Assembly (NCBI GenBank): GCA_016630905.1
Contig: WBMQ01000001.1
Coordinates: forward strand, 2,480,001-2,544,000
DNA: 64,000 nt
Direction: 5' to 3'
Origin: Capillidium heterosporum
Taxonomy: Eukaryota; Entomophthoromycota; Entomophthoromycetes; Entomophthorales; Capillidiaceae
Both the position numbers and the translations under genes were made by a program. Below are positions 44,127 to 54,477 of this stretch, piece after piece (position 1 is the stretch's first letter; every line of letters begins with the position of its first letter). The notes under the pieces were generated by a model. That model was not told where the DNA came from, ran no database searches, and saw only the letters and a list, made by a program, of their open reading frames with translations.

Positions 44127-45701
44127 CTATAAAACCTCATCATCCCCAGCCAATTTGATGCCCCTCCCACCCAAAGGTAAACTTACGTTGAAAAAGGCAT
44201 TTTTAGCACACTTCCTCATCCAGTCATGCAACTTGTACTCCGACCCCGGTAAACTGACGAACTGCAGACTAGGTAAATCATATACCTCCAACGCATCTAA
44301 AACTCCTTCGTTAAAACATCTCGAAAAAGAACTGGACCCATAATCCTGGAAGAATATCAAAGCAAAACTTTGCAATTGTATCGCCACCAAAAAGTCCAAG
44401 AAATGACTCGACAGATTTACATGGCAACCTAGCTCGACTACAACTGTTAGCCGTTGAAGAGGAGATCGAACATCCAAACCTTTGAACTGAGAGCCGTTGA
44501 CTTTACCACGTAGTGTAACATCTTTCAACTTTGTAAGCTGGAATACTAGATTTAAACTGTCGTTGTAGAACTTACGAGCCAATGTAAAGTCTACTACCTC
44601 CAAGTTGGGGATGTTGTTTATCTGATGGGCATTCAAAGGATACAAACGAGTACGAAGGTATTTCAAATTGAAAAATTGGTGATTAAAGCAATATCGGAAC
44701 CCTAAGCTGTAGTTAATAAAGTTTATGTCGATGTCTAAAGCTTTGAGATAAGGATAGTTGATCGAATCCCCAATAAGTTGAACTAAATTACTATAATTTG
44801 GCAAGATCACTTTCAACTTTTCAATTTTCAAAACCGTAAACTCGGTGTTAGGTATGAAGGTATTGTCTAAAGCTTCTAGAACGAGCACCTTCAAGTTGGG
44901 AAAACTAGTATCGACGTATTGAAAAGTTCTCGGAAAAATCCTATATAGCGCCAATCCTAAAACTTTCAAGTGAGGTACAGGTACTCTACGTAAAATTTCC
45001 AGGATACTGGCATCTGGCTCAAACAGATTAAGTTGGAGGTGGGTCAGATTGACCAAATTTAATCTCAGTTGGCGAGGCACATGTCCACTCGTCATTATTA
45101 ACTTAAGCTTCTGCAGCCTAACTTTTATCACTACATTGTCCACATCCTCGAATCGAACAGCCAGGCTCTTCAAACTGGGAAACATATGTAAAAATTTAAA
45201 ACATTGGTTATCGACGCTTCCTACAATACTTTCAACATATTTTCCATGCCTGTTAACCCAACCTTTCAAAATGTACATCCTCAAATTCAGCTCATCATCA
45301 ACTGGAATTTTTTCACAAATCTCGTTAAAGTCAACCTTTCGGAATAGAGTAGGTGTAGCTAACTTCCTGAACAGCTTGCAGGTGTACTGAAGGTGGTACT
45401 GTTCACCAAGTTCTAAGTTGGAAATGATCTCCTCGAGTACTAAATCGGAAAGTTGGAGTAGGCTAGGTTCATTATAGTCTTCAACTTTGTTGGGTTGTTG
45501 AAGGTCATGTCCTTTATAATAAACTTCATCGTCTTTTTTAAGGCTAATTTCAATCGCACAAGTCGTATCATCCTGTTGGTCATTCGTTTCGATATTTCTT
45601 CCTACATGCTGAAGTTGGTCGGGTGCTTTACCTTTACTTTGTTTCCAAAGCTTGAAGCGAAACACCTTTGCAATTAACTTTTTGAGATTTATTCGAGGCA
45701 T
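44127..45701 (-). CDS. F-box protein with leucine-rich-type C-terminal part (3), N-terminal extension
   Basis: 524 residues, single exon. It differs from the others by a basic then acidic N-terminal extension of about 75 residues (MPRINLKKLIAKVFRFKLWK...) before the F-box (PSLLQLSDLVLEEIISNLEL, YHLQYTCKLFRKLATPTLF). Leu-rich units follow (VPHLKVLGLALYRIF, FPNLKVLVLEAL, YPYLKALDIDI, NLKYLRTRLY, IPNLEVVDFTL, LKDVTLRG), ending DWMRKCAKNAFFNVSLPL. The extension could direct localisation; that is a guess. Confidence 0.82.
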   Translation of the reverse strand: MPRINLKKLIAKVFRFKLWKQSKGKAPDQLQHVGRNIETNDQQDDTTCAIEISLKKDDEVYYKGHDLQQPNKVEDYNEPSLLQLSDLVLEEIISNLELGEQYHLQYTCKLFRKLATPTLFRKVDFNEICEKIPVDDELNLRMYILKGWVNRHGKYVESIVGSVDNQCFKFLHMFPSLKSLAVRFEDVDNVVIKVRLQKLKLIMTSGHVPRQLRLNLVNLTHLQLNLFEPDASILEILRRVPVPHLKVLGLALYRIFPRTFQYVDTSFPNLKVLVLEALDNTFIPNTEFTVLKIEKLKVILPNYSNLVQLIGDSINYPYLKALDIDINFINYSLGFRYCFNHQFFNLKYLRTRLYPLNAHQINNIPNLEVVDFTLARKFYNDSLNLVFQLTKLKDVTLRGKVNGSQFKGLDVRSPLQRLTVVVELGCHVNLSSHFLDFLVAIQLQSFALIFFQDYGSSSFSRCFNEGVLDALEVYDLPSLQFVSLPGSEYKLHDWMRKCAKNAFFNVSLPLGGRGIKLAGDDEVL

Positions 45702-46531
45702 GGTGCAGTGAGTTCTAAAGTAGCTTGCATTTTATTTAACTTTGAAATATATATTTAATTTCTACTGTTTTATAGCTGCATACTTCAGATGTTATCTCCA
45801 CTAACAATTAAATTGGATACGTCATTCTCCATCTAATACTACTTGATCGATCCAATCACCTACATCGCTTTAGCATTTCTATTGGATAAAGTAGTAATAG
45901 ATTTCTGAAAGTCTGATAATAGTTTGTTCTAAAACAAATGTAAGATACCTAAATCAAGTTTTTGAGATATAGTCTTTTTAATTTGGAATAGAAGGCTGCC
46001 AGTTGAAAAATACAACTTTATTGAAAAGCAGCAAGAATAAGCTGATTCTATCATACATACAAATGCAATTTCTGCAGCTTAAACTTATCTATTTATTCAC
46101 TTAATTATAAATATAAGTATGTATTAATTTTTTTTCAAATGAATCAAAATATTTCCTGGGTAGAACTTTTTAGTCAAGGTTTGATGCTGAAAAACATATT
46201 ATCTACATTTCTACAAGGTTTTTGCTATACTGAAGGCATCTCTAAGTAGTTTTACCAATTAGATGATTAGTACTTAAATTTAACCTATGCTCAAATTGGA
46301 AAGGCAACAATCGTGTTATTAATAAAAATGAATTTTAATTTTTTTAGTAGGCTACTAGTATATTGTGTACAAATCCAACTTTCAATATAGTTAGTATAAA
46401 TTTATTTAATATAAAGTTTAATGAATCAGTTAATAGAAAAGAAGGTATCCAGAGCTACTCTAAGCTACTTGGAAATATAAACATTTGGCTTGGAAGTGGC
46501 AATCTGTATATGTGGCATCGCACCATCATCA
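45702..46531. other. Spacer between F-box genes 3 and 4
   Basis: The usual C-terminal coding part of F-box gene 4 is not found here; otherwise AT-rich with no signal. Confidence 0.5.
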
Positions 46532-47692
46532 TTACCTACAAAAACAACTTAGTCTAAACGATCTAAATCCTTTAAGAGTATGATTAGAGGCTATCTCTTT
46601 TAGATTGGCTTTCTTTAAGAAACTCGAAAAAAGATCGTCAAAGTTGGTATCCCCAATTAAAGTCAGCGTCCGTAAGGAAAGTCCTACTTGGACTTTATCG
46701 AAAATACGATCAAATATATATCCCCGTAAGGTAATGTGCTTCAATTTCCTGAGAGATAGGATGTGGCTCAGACTAATATTGTCAAATTCGGGGCTAACCA
46801 TAAGATCAACTACCTTGAGATTCATAACATTATCAAGATGGTACTGACTAATTTCAAAGACCCGCACTTTCAAGTAGGTCAAAGTGGATATAGTTTGGTC
46901 GAAGCAGTATTTGAATTCGGGTAAGCCAGCCTTGAAGTTTAACGGAAACTCCAATGATTTCAAGCTGGGGTAGTTGTCGATCGAACCAAGCAGTTGTAAA
47001 GTGTTGGAAGTGGCGGGAAACTTGATCGACAGCCGTTTTAAGCTGCTAAATTTACAACTATTTAGTTCAAGAATCGTAATTCTATTTGTACCTAACTCCA
47101 ATACCTGTAAGTTGGGGAATCCTTCGTTTATCTTAACTAATGTATCTTTGAAAAGTGTACTGAGTTTCAACCCTAAAAACTTGAGCCTTAGTAACTTGAG
47201 CAGACTAAATATTTCTAAGGTTTTTGCAGATTTCGAATTGAGATGAAGTTGTAACGAAGTAATAGAGCCAAATATACAAAGAAAATCTAATTGTCTAACG
47301 TCGACATCCGGTAACAAAGTTAAGTTTAGCTTATTCAGTTTAAAATTCAACTTTTGATACATTCTATAGTCCTTCCTTTTAAACAGAATCTGCAAATCGA
47401 TTAAATTGGGAAAGTACTGGACAAAGTTAAGAAAATGTAAATCGACTATACCATCAATTTCAAGTACAAACTTACCATACTTCTTTACTAAACTGTTCAA
47501 CTTTTTTACGTTCTCAGTTACATTGTCATTGCTATCGTATATATCTTTGTAGGGAACTTTTTGGTAGAAGCTGGGTAAGAGTAACGCTCGGAACAGCTGA
47601 CAGCTATGTTGTAGGTTTAGTTGATCTTGGAGTTCTAAGCTGTTGATAATCTCTTGGAGTATCAGATAAGGCAGTTGTTGTAGGTTTATCAT
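46532..47692 (-). CDS. F-box protein (4), C-terminally shortened
   Basis: 386 residues, single exon. F-box INLQQLPYLILQEIINSLEL plus LNLQHSCQLFRALLLPSFY. Leu-rich units: RLKFLGLKLSTLF, FPNLQVLELGT, YPSLKSLEFPL, LTYLKVRVF, LKHITLRG. The frame ends in GFRSFRLSCFCR, about 55 residues before the conserved C-terminus (KxWLxKCxxxxFFNVxLPL) of its three neighbours, so it is truncated or the end has decayed. It may still be expressed, or be a pseudogene in the making. Confidence 0.72.
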   Translation of the reverse strand: MINLQQLPYLILQEIINSLELQDQLNLQHSCQLFRALLLPSFYQKVPYKDIYDSNDNVTENVKKLNSLVKKYGKFVLEIDGIVDLHFLNFVQYFPNLIDLQILFKRKDYRMYQKLNFKLNKLNLTLLPDVDVRQLDFLCIFGSITSLQLHLNSKSAKTLEIFSLLKLLRLKFLGLKLSTLFKDTLVKINEGFPNLQVLELGTNRITILELNSCKFSSLKRLSIKFPATSNTLQLLGSIDNYPSLKSLEFPLNFKAGLPEFKYCFDQTISTLTYLKVRVFEISQYHLDNVMNLKVVDLMVSPEFDNISLSHILSLRKLKHITLRGYIFDRIFDKVQVGLSLRTLTLIGDTNFDDLFSSFLKKANLKEIASNHTLKGFRSFRLSCFCR

Positions 47693-48522
47693 GGTGAATT
47701 CTGAAACTATAGGCGATAGAAGTCTTCTTTCAAATGAACATTTATATTAAGATCATTGAGTTGCTTGAAATAGTGTAGTTGCTGACAATAATCTGTAGCA
47801 AATAGAAATTCAAGTTGCCTTGATACTATATTATTATTAAATTAAAATTTTATAAGCCAATTGTACTTAAAGTTTAGATTAGATCAGTGGTTTTTAACCT
47901 TGTGGATTTGAAACTATTGGCATTATTTAATATGAATAGCTGAAATAGTTTGTTATAGCTATAAGGTTAAGGACTATCATAGTAAACACTACTACAATAT
48001 GTGTTGCTATAAATTAAACATATGTTTTTTAGTTTTAACTCGAAAGATCGAAGCTCTACAAGTATCTGATAGGTTTTCGATAGGTATAATCTATCAGAGT
48101 TTAGTAAGGTTGATAGCTCAGGCTAGACTATTTCAAAATATATGGCTCAAGTCTATTGAACTCTATCTCTGAGATGGATATCAATACTAATTTATTCCTT
48201 GTAATGAGCTTTCACTCCACTGTATAATATCTAAAGCTTGGTGTCAAGTAGTTCAGTTTACATGTTGAACTAGAATGGGTGATTTTAGTTTAGATCCTAA
48301 AGTTCAACTAATTATTGGAATATTTGAAATAAACTTCTTCAAACAAATGGTGATAGCCACATTAAATAGTTTATCCAATAATGCATCAATTTCTATAACA
48401 TTTTAGTTTGATGCTTTTCGAAATTAGAAGATGGGGGTGAAAGGTGATATGCAAACTTCTAGATTTTATAGCACATCGTTCTATTTTGGACAGTAATAAG
48501 GTTTTCAAGATTATAAGCAAGT
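47693..48522. promoter_or_regulatory. Divergent spacer between F-box gene 4 and the coiled-coil membrane gene
   Basis: 830 bp, AT-rich, between starts reading away from each other. No specific site assigned. Confidence 0.45.
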
Positions 48523-50412
48523 ATGAATGAAGACAGACTTGACAGCCAGGTAACTTTTAGATTAAATTTAAACTAATAAGGTGTTGTACTTAAATAGAAT
48601 ATCTCAACTTTAAATACTATTAATAAACCACATGAGTCATCTCCCAACACATCTTATATTTCGAATTTACCCTCAACAGAAGAAATAGATAAAACTAACA
48701 TTATCACTACAGCTGTTGAGAATCACGTTAATTCACAAAATGAAAATAGTACTATATATAATTAATAGCCTAGTACTAATAATTTGAAACTAGGGTCCAA
48801 ACCCCAGCAATTTGTAAATAGCCAAATTATCCCATCTCATATACAAGAAAATATAAAAGAGCATTCTCCACGTTTTAAATCCATAATGAACGAAAGTCTC
48901 AAGACCAATTCGCAAGTAAATTTATCTATCTAATATTTTAGCTTATTGTTCAAAGTCTAACTCTGAGATTAAAATCAACACTATGACAAATGAAGCATAT
49001 TCCAATTCGAATAGTCCATCTAACATGGAGTTGACATTTGATTTCGATTTATATCGACAGGTCTTATCAGAACTAGAAGGTGAAAACTACTCTGAGAAGG
49101 TCAAGTTTAACAACCTGGTGAGGCTGTACGAAAGTTTTGAAGACTTGGTAGTTCTTAATTTTTAATTGGTACTAAATTGGAATCTAGACAGAGCGTATCA
49201 AAACAAACATCAACGATAATAACAAGCTCAAAACGAATTTAAAGCATCTGGAAGTGCAATATGAAGCCTTTGAGCGTAAGCTATATTTTTATTTTGGTTT
49301 ATTGATGTAAACTAGTTGAAAAACGTGAGTTGAATTTAAAGCTCCGTAGTTTACAAGTAAAAGGGAATGTGATTGACGAAAGGAACGCCAATGCGATTAA
49401 TCAAATTAGCTCGGTAGCACATATATATATTTCATATTTTAATCCTTAATATCCCATTTTAGGCCAAAATGCATATGGCGCATTCTAAAGCTCTCAATAA
49501 ACAACTACAGAAGTCCAAATTGACCTATGGTTTTAAAAGCGAGGAGATTGAATCCCTTACTACCCGACGTGATAACCTTCGTCTACAGCTCACCAATATT
49601 GAGAAGCCTAAACCCATACCTGGCCACTTCAGAGCCATTAGGAGACAGGCACGTCCCCTGTCCATCACCAATTGGACTTACAAACCGGACGCCCACCTTC
49701 CCAAGACACCAACTGCTGAAGTTCAAGCTTCGACTGAGGATGGTATATCGTTAGTTTTCATTTATACTTACCTACTTTTTTAGAATTCGTCGAACCGAAA
49801 GAAGCTATTGATGTTGAGGAAACTACGTCGTTGGTACTAGAATCCAACTTGGGTAAATCTTGAATTTTGATCAAAGTACAAGTTACTAATTTCAATATAA
49901 AAGGAGTTGCTGATTCAGTTAACAGTCCTGCTTTGGAACCTACTTTAAATGTAGAGGAACATAAACTAACGAATGAGGAACTTCAAAAATCTCCAGACTT
50001 TAAACTTTGTCCCCTGAGTGCAGCTACGTTGAACAATATCCAAAACTGGAAAGACATTCGAACCGAGGAACCCAAAGCTCTACCTAAAAGTCCTCCTAAG
50101 GCTCAATCCTCCTACTACCTTATACGTCGTCTGAAGTCGTTGTTTACACACCTTTTCAAGGGCATTGGTTGGATGTTTAAGTATTCTGCCAAACCTCTTT
50201 TCTTCTTTGGTACTTTTACAGTGGTACTTGTCCCATTGTTATTAGTCACTCTAGATTATGCAATGGCTAAGTGGTTTGAACCAACAACTAACTTTGACGT
50301 CTGGTGGCTCTTACTGTTCACTAAAGTCTACAGCACTTACTTTGAAAAGATGTCTAAGCTTCGCTATATCTTATTCCCCCTGTTGCGTAAGTTGGGAGAT
50401 GTCGACCTGTAA
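48523..50412 (+). CDS. Unrecognised coiled-coil protein with C-terminal membrane segment(s), copy A
   Basis: Nine exons inferred: 48523-48549, 48598-48748, 48794-48915, 48956-49147, 49194-49275, 49316-49413, 49463-49742, 49784-49852, 49904-50412; 509 residues, all phases consistent. The Ser/Asn-rich N-terminus is followed by coiled coil (about 125-270: LYRQVLSELEGENYSEKVK, KLKTNLKHLEVQYEAFEVEK, LNKQLQKSKLTYGF), then a conserved block PIPGHF, IRRQ, RPLSITNWTY. A linker leads to a hydrophobic segment (PLFFFGTFTVVLVPLLLVTL) and a second, partly hydrophobic one (DVWWLLLFTKVYSTYF). The 45-nt intron 2 and the intron at 49853-49903 contain TACTAAT-like branch points. I know no family with this layout; a tail-anchored scaffold or tether is a guess. 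Paralogue at 58567-60623. Confidence 0.75.
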
Positions 50413-52658
50413 GCTGGTTTTTTAATTTGTATTCATCTAGGTAGAAATGGACTTGATCATAAGTATAGTGATATCTACTTTGTAACATATTAGTCGTTTA
50501 AATTAATACCCTACCGTCTCAAAGCAATACACTAGTTAAGTGACTGAAATGTTTAGAGCAATCCTATAATTAATTACTTGTAGATAGTTTATTATGTTAA
50601 TAAAAATTGATAAACTTGGAAAAGTTAAACTTCATCTTATACATTACTTCTTTTTGTTTAGGATACTATATGGGCCAGTAGCATTAAGCATAGGCTAATT
50701 CCTTTAAATATATAATGGTATAGGTGCTAATAAAGCTTGTCTGATAGCACAGCTCAACTAAGCTTTTCGACAGAAAGGGTTGAAAGTAAAGTTGGCAATT
50801 TCGTGCTGTATAAATAATTAAATGTATCAGTTTATCTTTCTGACCTATTGGTTCGATATGGAAATAGTTATCTTCACTTTCGAAATATCCTATGTATGTA
50901 GATTATAAATTAAACTGCCTCTACTTTAATAGTTGCACCTTTTTACTCTTGTGGTTCTTTTTGTGCTTACCTTCAAGATATTCTTTGCTATATATTCGTC
51001 AGATATGTAAAATTTCGAGACAAACTATATTACCCTTTAGATGATATCATTCATTTTAAGGACTGAAAAGCTAATTGTGGATTAGCTGCACATCCCTTAC
51101 TATAAACTACACCCCTTTTCTTTTGGTAAGCGTCTTTGTTAAGGTATAAATTTATACTTTAAAGTGCCTAGTAAAGGCGTCGGGTGGGTGTAGCTTCAGA
51201 TCCAAGAATTCTTACTTTCCTCATATGCAATATTATACTTCACTTAAAGTAGGTTAGCTAAGGTAGATGAGCTTTAACCTCCTATCAAAATAGGTATATT
51301 TCTTTTGATCATACAGCGGCATACCGACGCATTGGTATACAGCACATCGATCATACATTTTAAAGCTTTGGCTATTTGGAAATCATACCAGTATGACCTT
51401 ATTCTAAATTGAAACTGAAGGGTACGATATTAAGCCCCTTAACGAATATGATGGAAAAGATATAAAATTGTTTAATAAAATATTCATACAGAAATTCTAG
51501 TGCCAAGCACTCAAGAACATATAAACTTTTCGGTAAAGCAGGGTTGAAAACATGCTTGAGTGATACCTACTTTGGCTATATTTTCTTTAAAACAGAGGCT
51601 ATTTTGGCTAAAGAATATATTTGATGGCTTGCATGGCTCCACTTTTACGAGGTGTTCAAGGGTAGTCCATCCTAACCTTCCAGCCTTTAGTTCCCACCCT
51701 TTCACAGGTTGTCCAGCTTTCTAAAGGCTACATATGATTACTCACATGGTAACTAGCCAGGGTCAAGAACTTTATTTGAAAGGGTAGGATGGGTAAACCT
51801 TTACAACATAAATTTAAATCCAATCAAGGATCCCTGTTTTTACACATGAGGTGGGATACGTTCATTAGTTATTAGCTGATGTCCCAAAAAGTACTAATTT
51901 ACAAAGCCATCAAGGTTGCCCTCTACCCTAGCTACTAAAATTTGTCAGCTGAACTTTGGGTTGCCATAATTTTGTATACTGGGAATAAGTGGAAGGTTCG
52001 AATCTGTTGAGCTTGAATACTTTATGGACAAAGTAAGGTGCGTTCCTAAGAGCTGGATCACACCGGTACTTATCGCAAAGTATAGGTTATTTCCAATATA
52101 TTGAATTTAACAGATTCATATACGCTTATTGTGATGGGTAAGATACCCTTGATTTGAGGTTGAGATAGGTATAATAATCTCCGTCTAAACAGAAATTGGA
52201 GGAGTTGAATAGATAAGAGATGTATACGTAGTTTTAGATGTGTATAGCTAGTTTTCTTTAGCTTCTCAATATCTCGTTTTACGATAAGGAAGTGAAATGT
52301 AGCTTAATCCTCAATAGACAAAACAGCGGTAGTATGAGAATATAAACTTTAGCTTAAAATCTTATTTCTTCATATAGCTATGGCGAAATATATACCATAA
52401 TGAAGTACATGTAGTAAATGGCATATAAATTAATTCGTTGATACGTTGCTGGAAATTTGTATATCTGGATGGTATCTGATAGAAAAGTAAGCATTGCTGA
52501 TGAAATTATTCAATATATATTTTAATTATAAGCAAATTAATACAATTTATGTAGCATTGTATTAATTGTATCAAAGTAATAAGCTTTTTATATAGCTCAA
52601 CGGCAAAGAATTCTAATGGAAATATCAGGCAAATAGCTACCCCTTTGTTCGAAATTGA
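50413..52658. other. Gene-poor spacer, about 2.2 kb
   Basis: No frame, tRNA or repeat I can support. Confidence 0.5.
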
Positions 52659-52862
52659 ATGTGGCGCTTCATTAAGTTCAACGATAAGAACACCACACCC
52701 AAATCCGAACGGAGTAGCCCATCTCCTTCATCCAGCATCACCGCCCTTTTAAATGCTTGGAGGTTCGCATCGCCTTTGCTGAGACTCCTTTTTCTTACTA
52801 TATGCTGTACTAAAGCAAGGTATATATGTCTTGGAAATATATACTACGGTAGTTTAAAATAA
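52659..52862 (+). CDS. Possible small membrane protein or first exon
   Basis: ATG frame of 67 residues: a polar start (MWRFIKFNDKNTTPKSERSS), a Ser/Pro stretch, then a hydrophobic part (LLNAWRFASPLLRLLFLTIC). A possible donor GTATAT follows CTAAAGCAAG at about 52820. Base composition is less AT-rich than the surroundings. No family recognised; may be chance or a fragment. Confidence 0.2.
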   Translation: MWRFIKFNDKNTTPKSERSSPSPSSSITALLNAWRFASPLLRLLFLTICCTKARYICLGNIYYGSLK

Positions 52863-53864
52863 GCTACAGTTAAGTGGCACCTGGCTAATGGCTTCAATAT
52901 AGAAAGTTAGTGTGCTTTGAATTGTCTCATATGTATCAAAGTCTCGCAATCCACTATAAGTCATTCCCCTAAAACGTAATGGAAAAGGATGCTACCCCAT
53001 GCAGGGTATACCGATCTCGATACCTAAATTATAGGGCAAACTTCCATTAGCTATCTAAGTAGTTTACAGAAATGGCGCACTAAACAAGTCCTATTATCGA
53101 ATGTTATCAAAAATATGGAATATAGTAGTGCCATGTGTCTGATAAACTATCAAAGTCTGAAGTATATATGGTGGCTAAACTACTATAAAAGGTCGTAAAA
53201 GCGATTTATAGTTGTGTTAGGCGTGTATAACCTAAATTGTACCTAAATCGACCTATCTTTCAACCAGATGTCTCGATAAGTGATTGGATATACCTATCGC
53301 CCATGAATCATAACATAGAATCAACAGCCACTTGCACCTCCTACTTAAAGTCCATCAGTAATAGTGCATCTTGACTAATTTGGTATAAAAATTAGCCACC
53401 ACAACAGCTATAACTTATTCGGTTTCGCATTTGACGTGCCAACCTCAACTACGACGTAGCAAAATATAAATTGGAGTGTGTTGGTTCAATAAGATTATGA
53501 GGTGAACGTCGAGCTGGTTTTGATGTGGATATTTACTTTGCTGCAATTAGAAAGATACAGTATAGGTGCACATGACGGTACTTTTAAAATTTGTACAATC
53601 CACCTAGGTTTGAAGTGGGAATTGTACGATAAAATTTATATTCGTAGGGGATGTAAGTGCTACTAAGGTTGATAAAAACTAGGAAGCGTCTAGTCACGTT
53701 TTTTGAAAATAAATTTTTGTGAACCAGGCCAGACTATCACTTTGGGCACCGTTGCCAGATTTATAAAAAATTACAAGAACACAATTTATTGGGAGGTAAA
53801 GTACAAAAGTAAATGAGTCAATCATTCGTGGACATTAGTTAACGTATTTGCAATTTGTGGTGGA
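52863..53864. other. Spacer downstream of the zinc-finger gene
   Basis: AT-rich; nothing recognisable. Confidence 0.5.
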
Positions 53865-54477
53865 TCAGTTGCTGGTACCAGCATTCTGTTCCACATTTTT
53901 TCGGCACCGCTTTGAGTTGCGGTGGCGGCGGTAGATGTCAATTCTATAGAAGGATTTGTCGCAGTAGTCGCAGTTGTAGGGACGGAACGTGTTGTGGGTG
54001 TAGCTGTGCCGCTTCAGCGAATTGCGACGCGAAAAGGAGGAGCGGCATACCTGACACTCGTACCTGGCCTTTGACCCCAATGTCCAGTTGAAGTTGGTTG
54101 GGATCGGGGATGTTGTACAGTAATGAACCTTCCACCACTGAGAAGCTACGGCCTTGCTTCAAAAAAGTTGGTAGGACTGAAGGGGAGGATTCTGATATAG
54201 GTGACAGTGGTTCACTCACTAGGCTTCGGCTCTGGTAGGGTGGGTTCAAAAGGTGGGTAGAGGTGGTGGTGGTGCAGGGCTTGGTGAAGAACTGCTCCGA
54301 GATGGACTGCCTACGTTGGTGGGTAGGTGCCGAAGTGGCGGCGATCCTGAAGATCTCCTTTATGGAGGGTAAACTGATGGGTTGGGCTAGGTGGTGCTCG
54401 TGGTTCATAATGTTGTTGGTGCGGTTGACCGAAACCAAGTTGTCGTTGGATTTGAACTGAGAACCCATTGAATTCAA
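53865..54477 (-). CDS. C2H2 zinc-finger protein, frame broken by one base before the fingers
   Basis: Probable DNA-binding regulator, about 203 residues when the frames are joined. The N-terminal frame (from 54477) is Ser/Pro/Gln-rich with possible phospho- and activation-type segments (EPLSPISESSPSVLPTFL). The C-terminal frame (to 53865) has two fingers: YECQVCRSSFSRRNSLKRH with the second His four residues on (C-x2-C-x12-H-x3-H), and YNCDYCDKSFYRIDIYRRH ending H-x5-C (C2HC variant). The two frames differ by one base; removing one G from the GGGG run (CCCC at 54075-54078 on the plus strand) gives LDIGSKARYECQVC. No intron fits in the overlap. Otherwise the N-terminal frame would read past the fingers into a short unrelated tail. 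Confidence 0.78.

Noticed and set aside
53944-54477. Independent 177-residue Ser/Pro-rich gene
   Set aside because: Its last part overlaps the zinc-finger frame; removing one G from a GGGG run joins it to the fingers, so it is the N-terminus of the zinc-finger protein.
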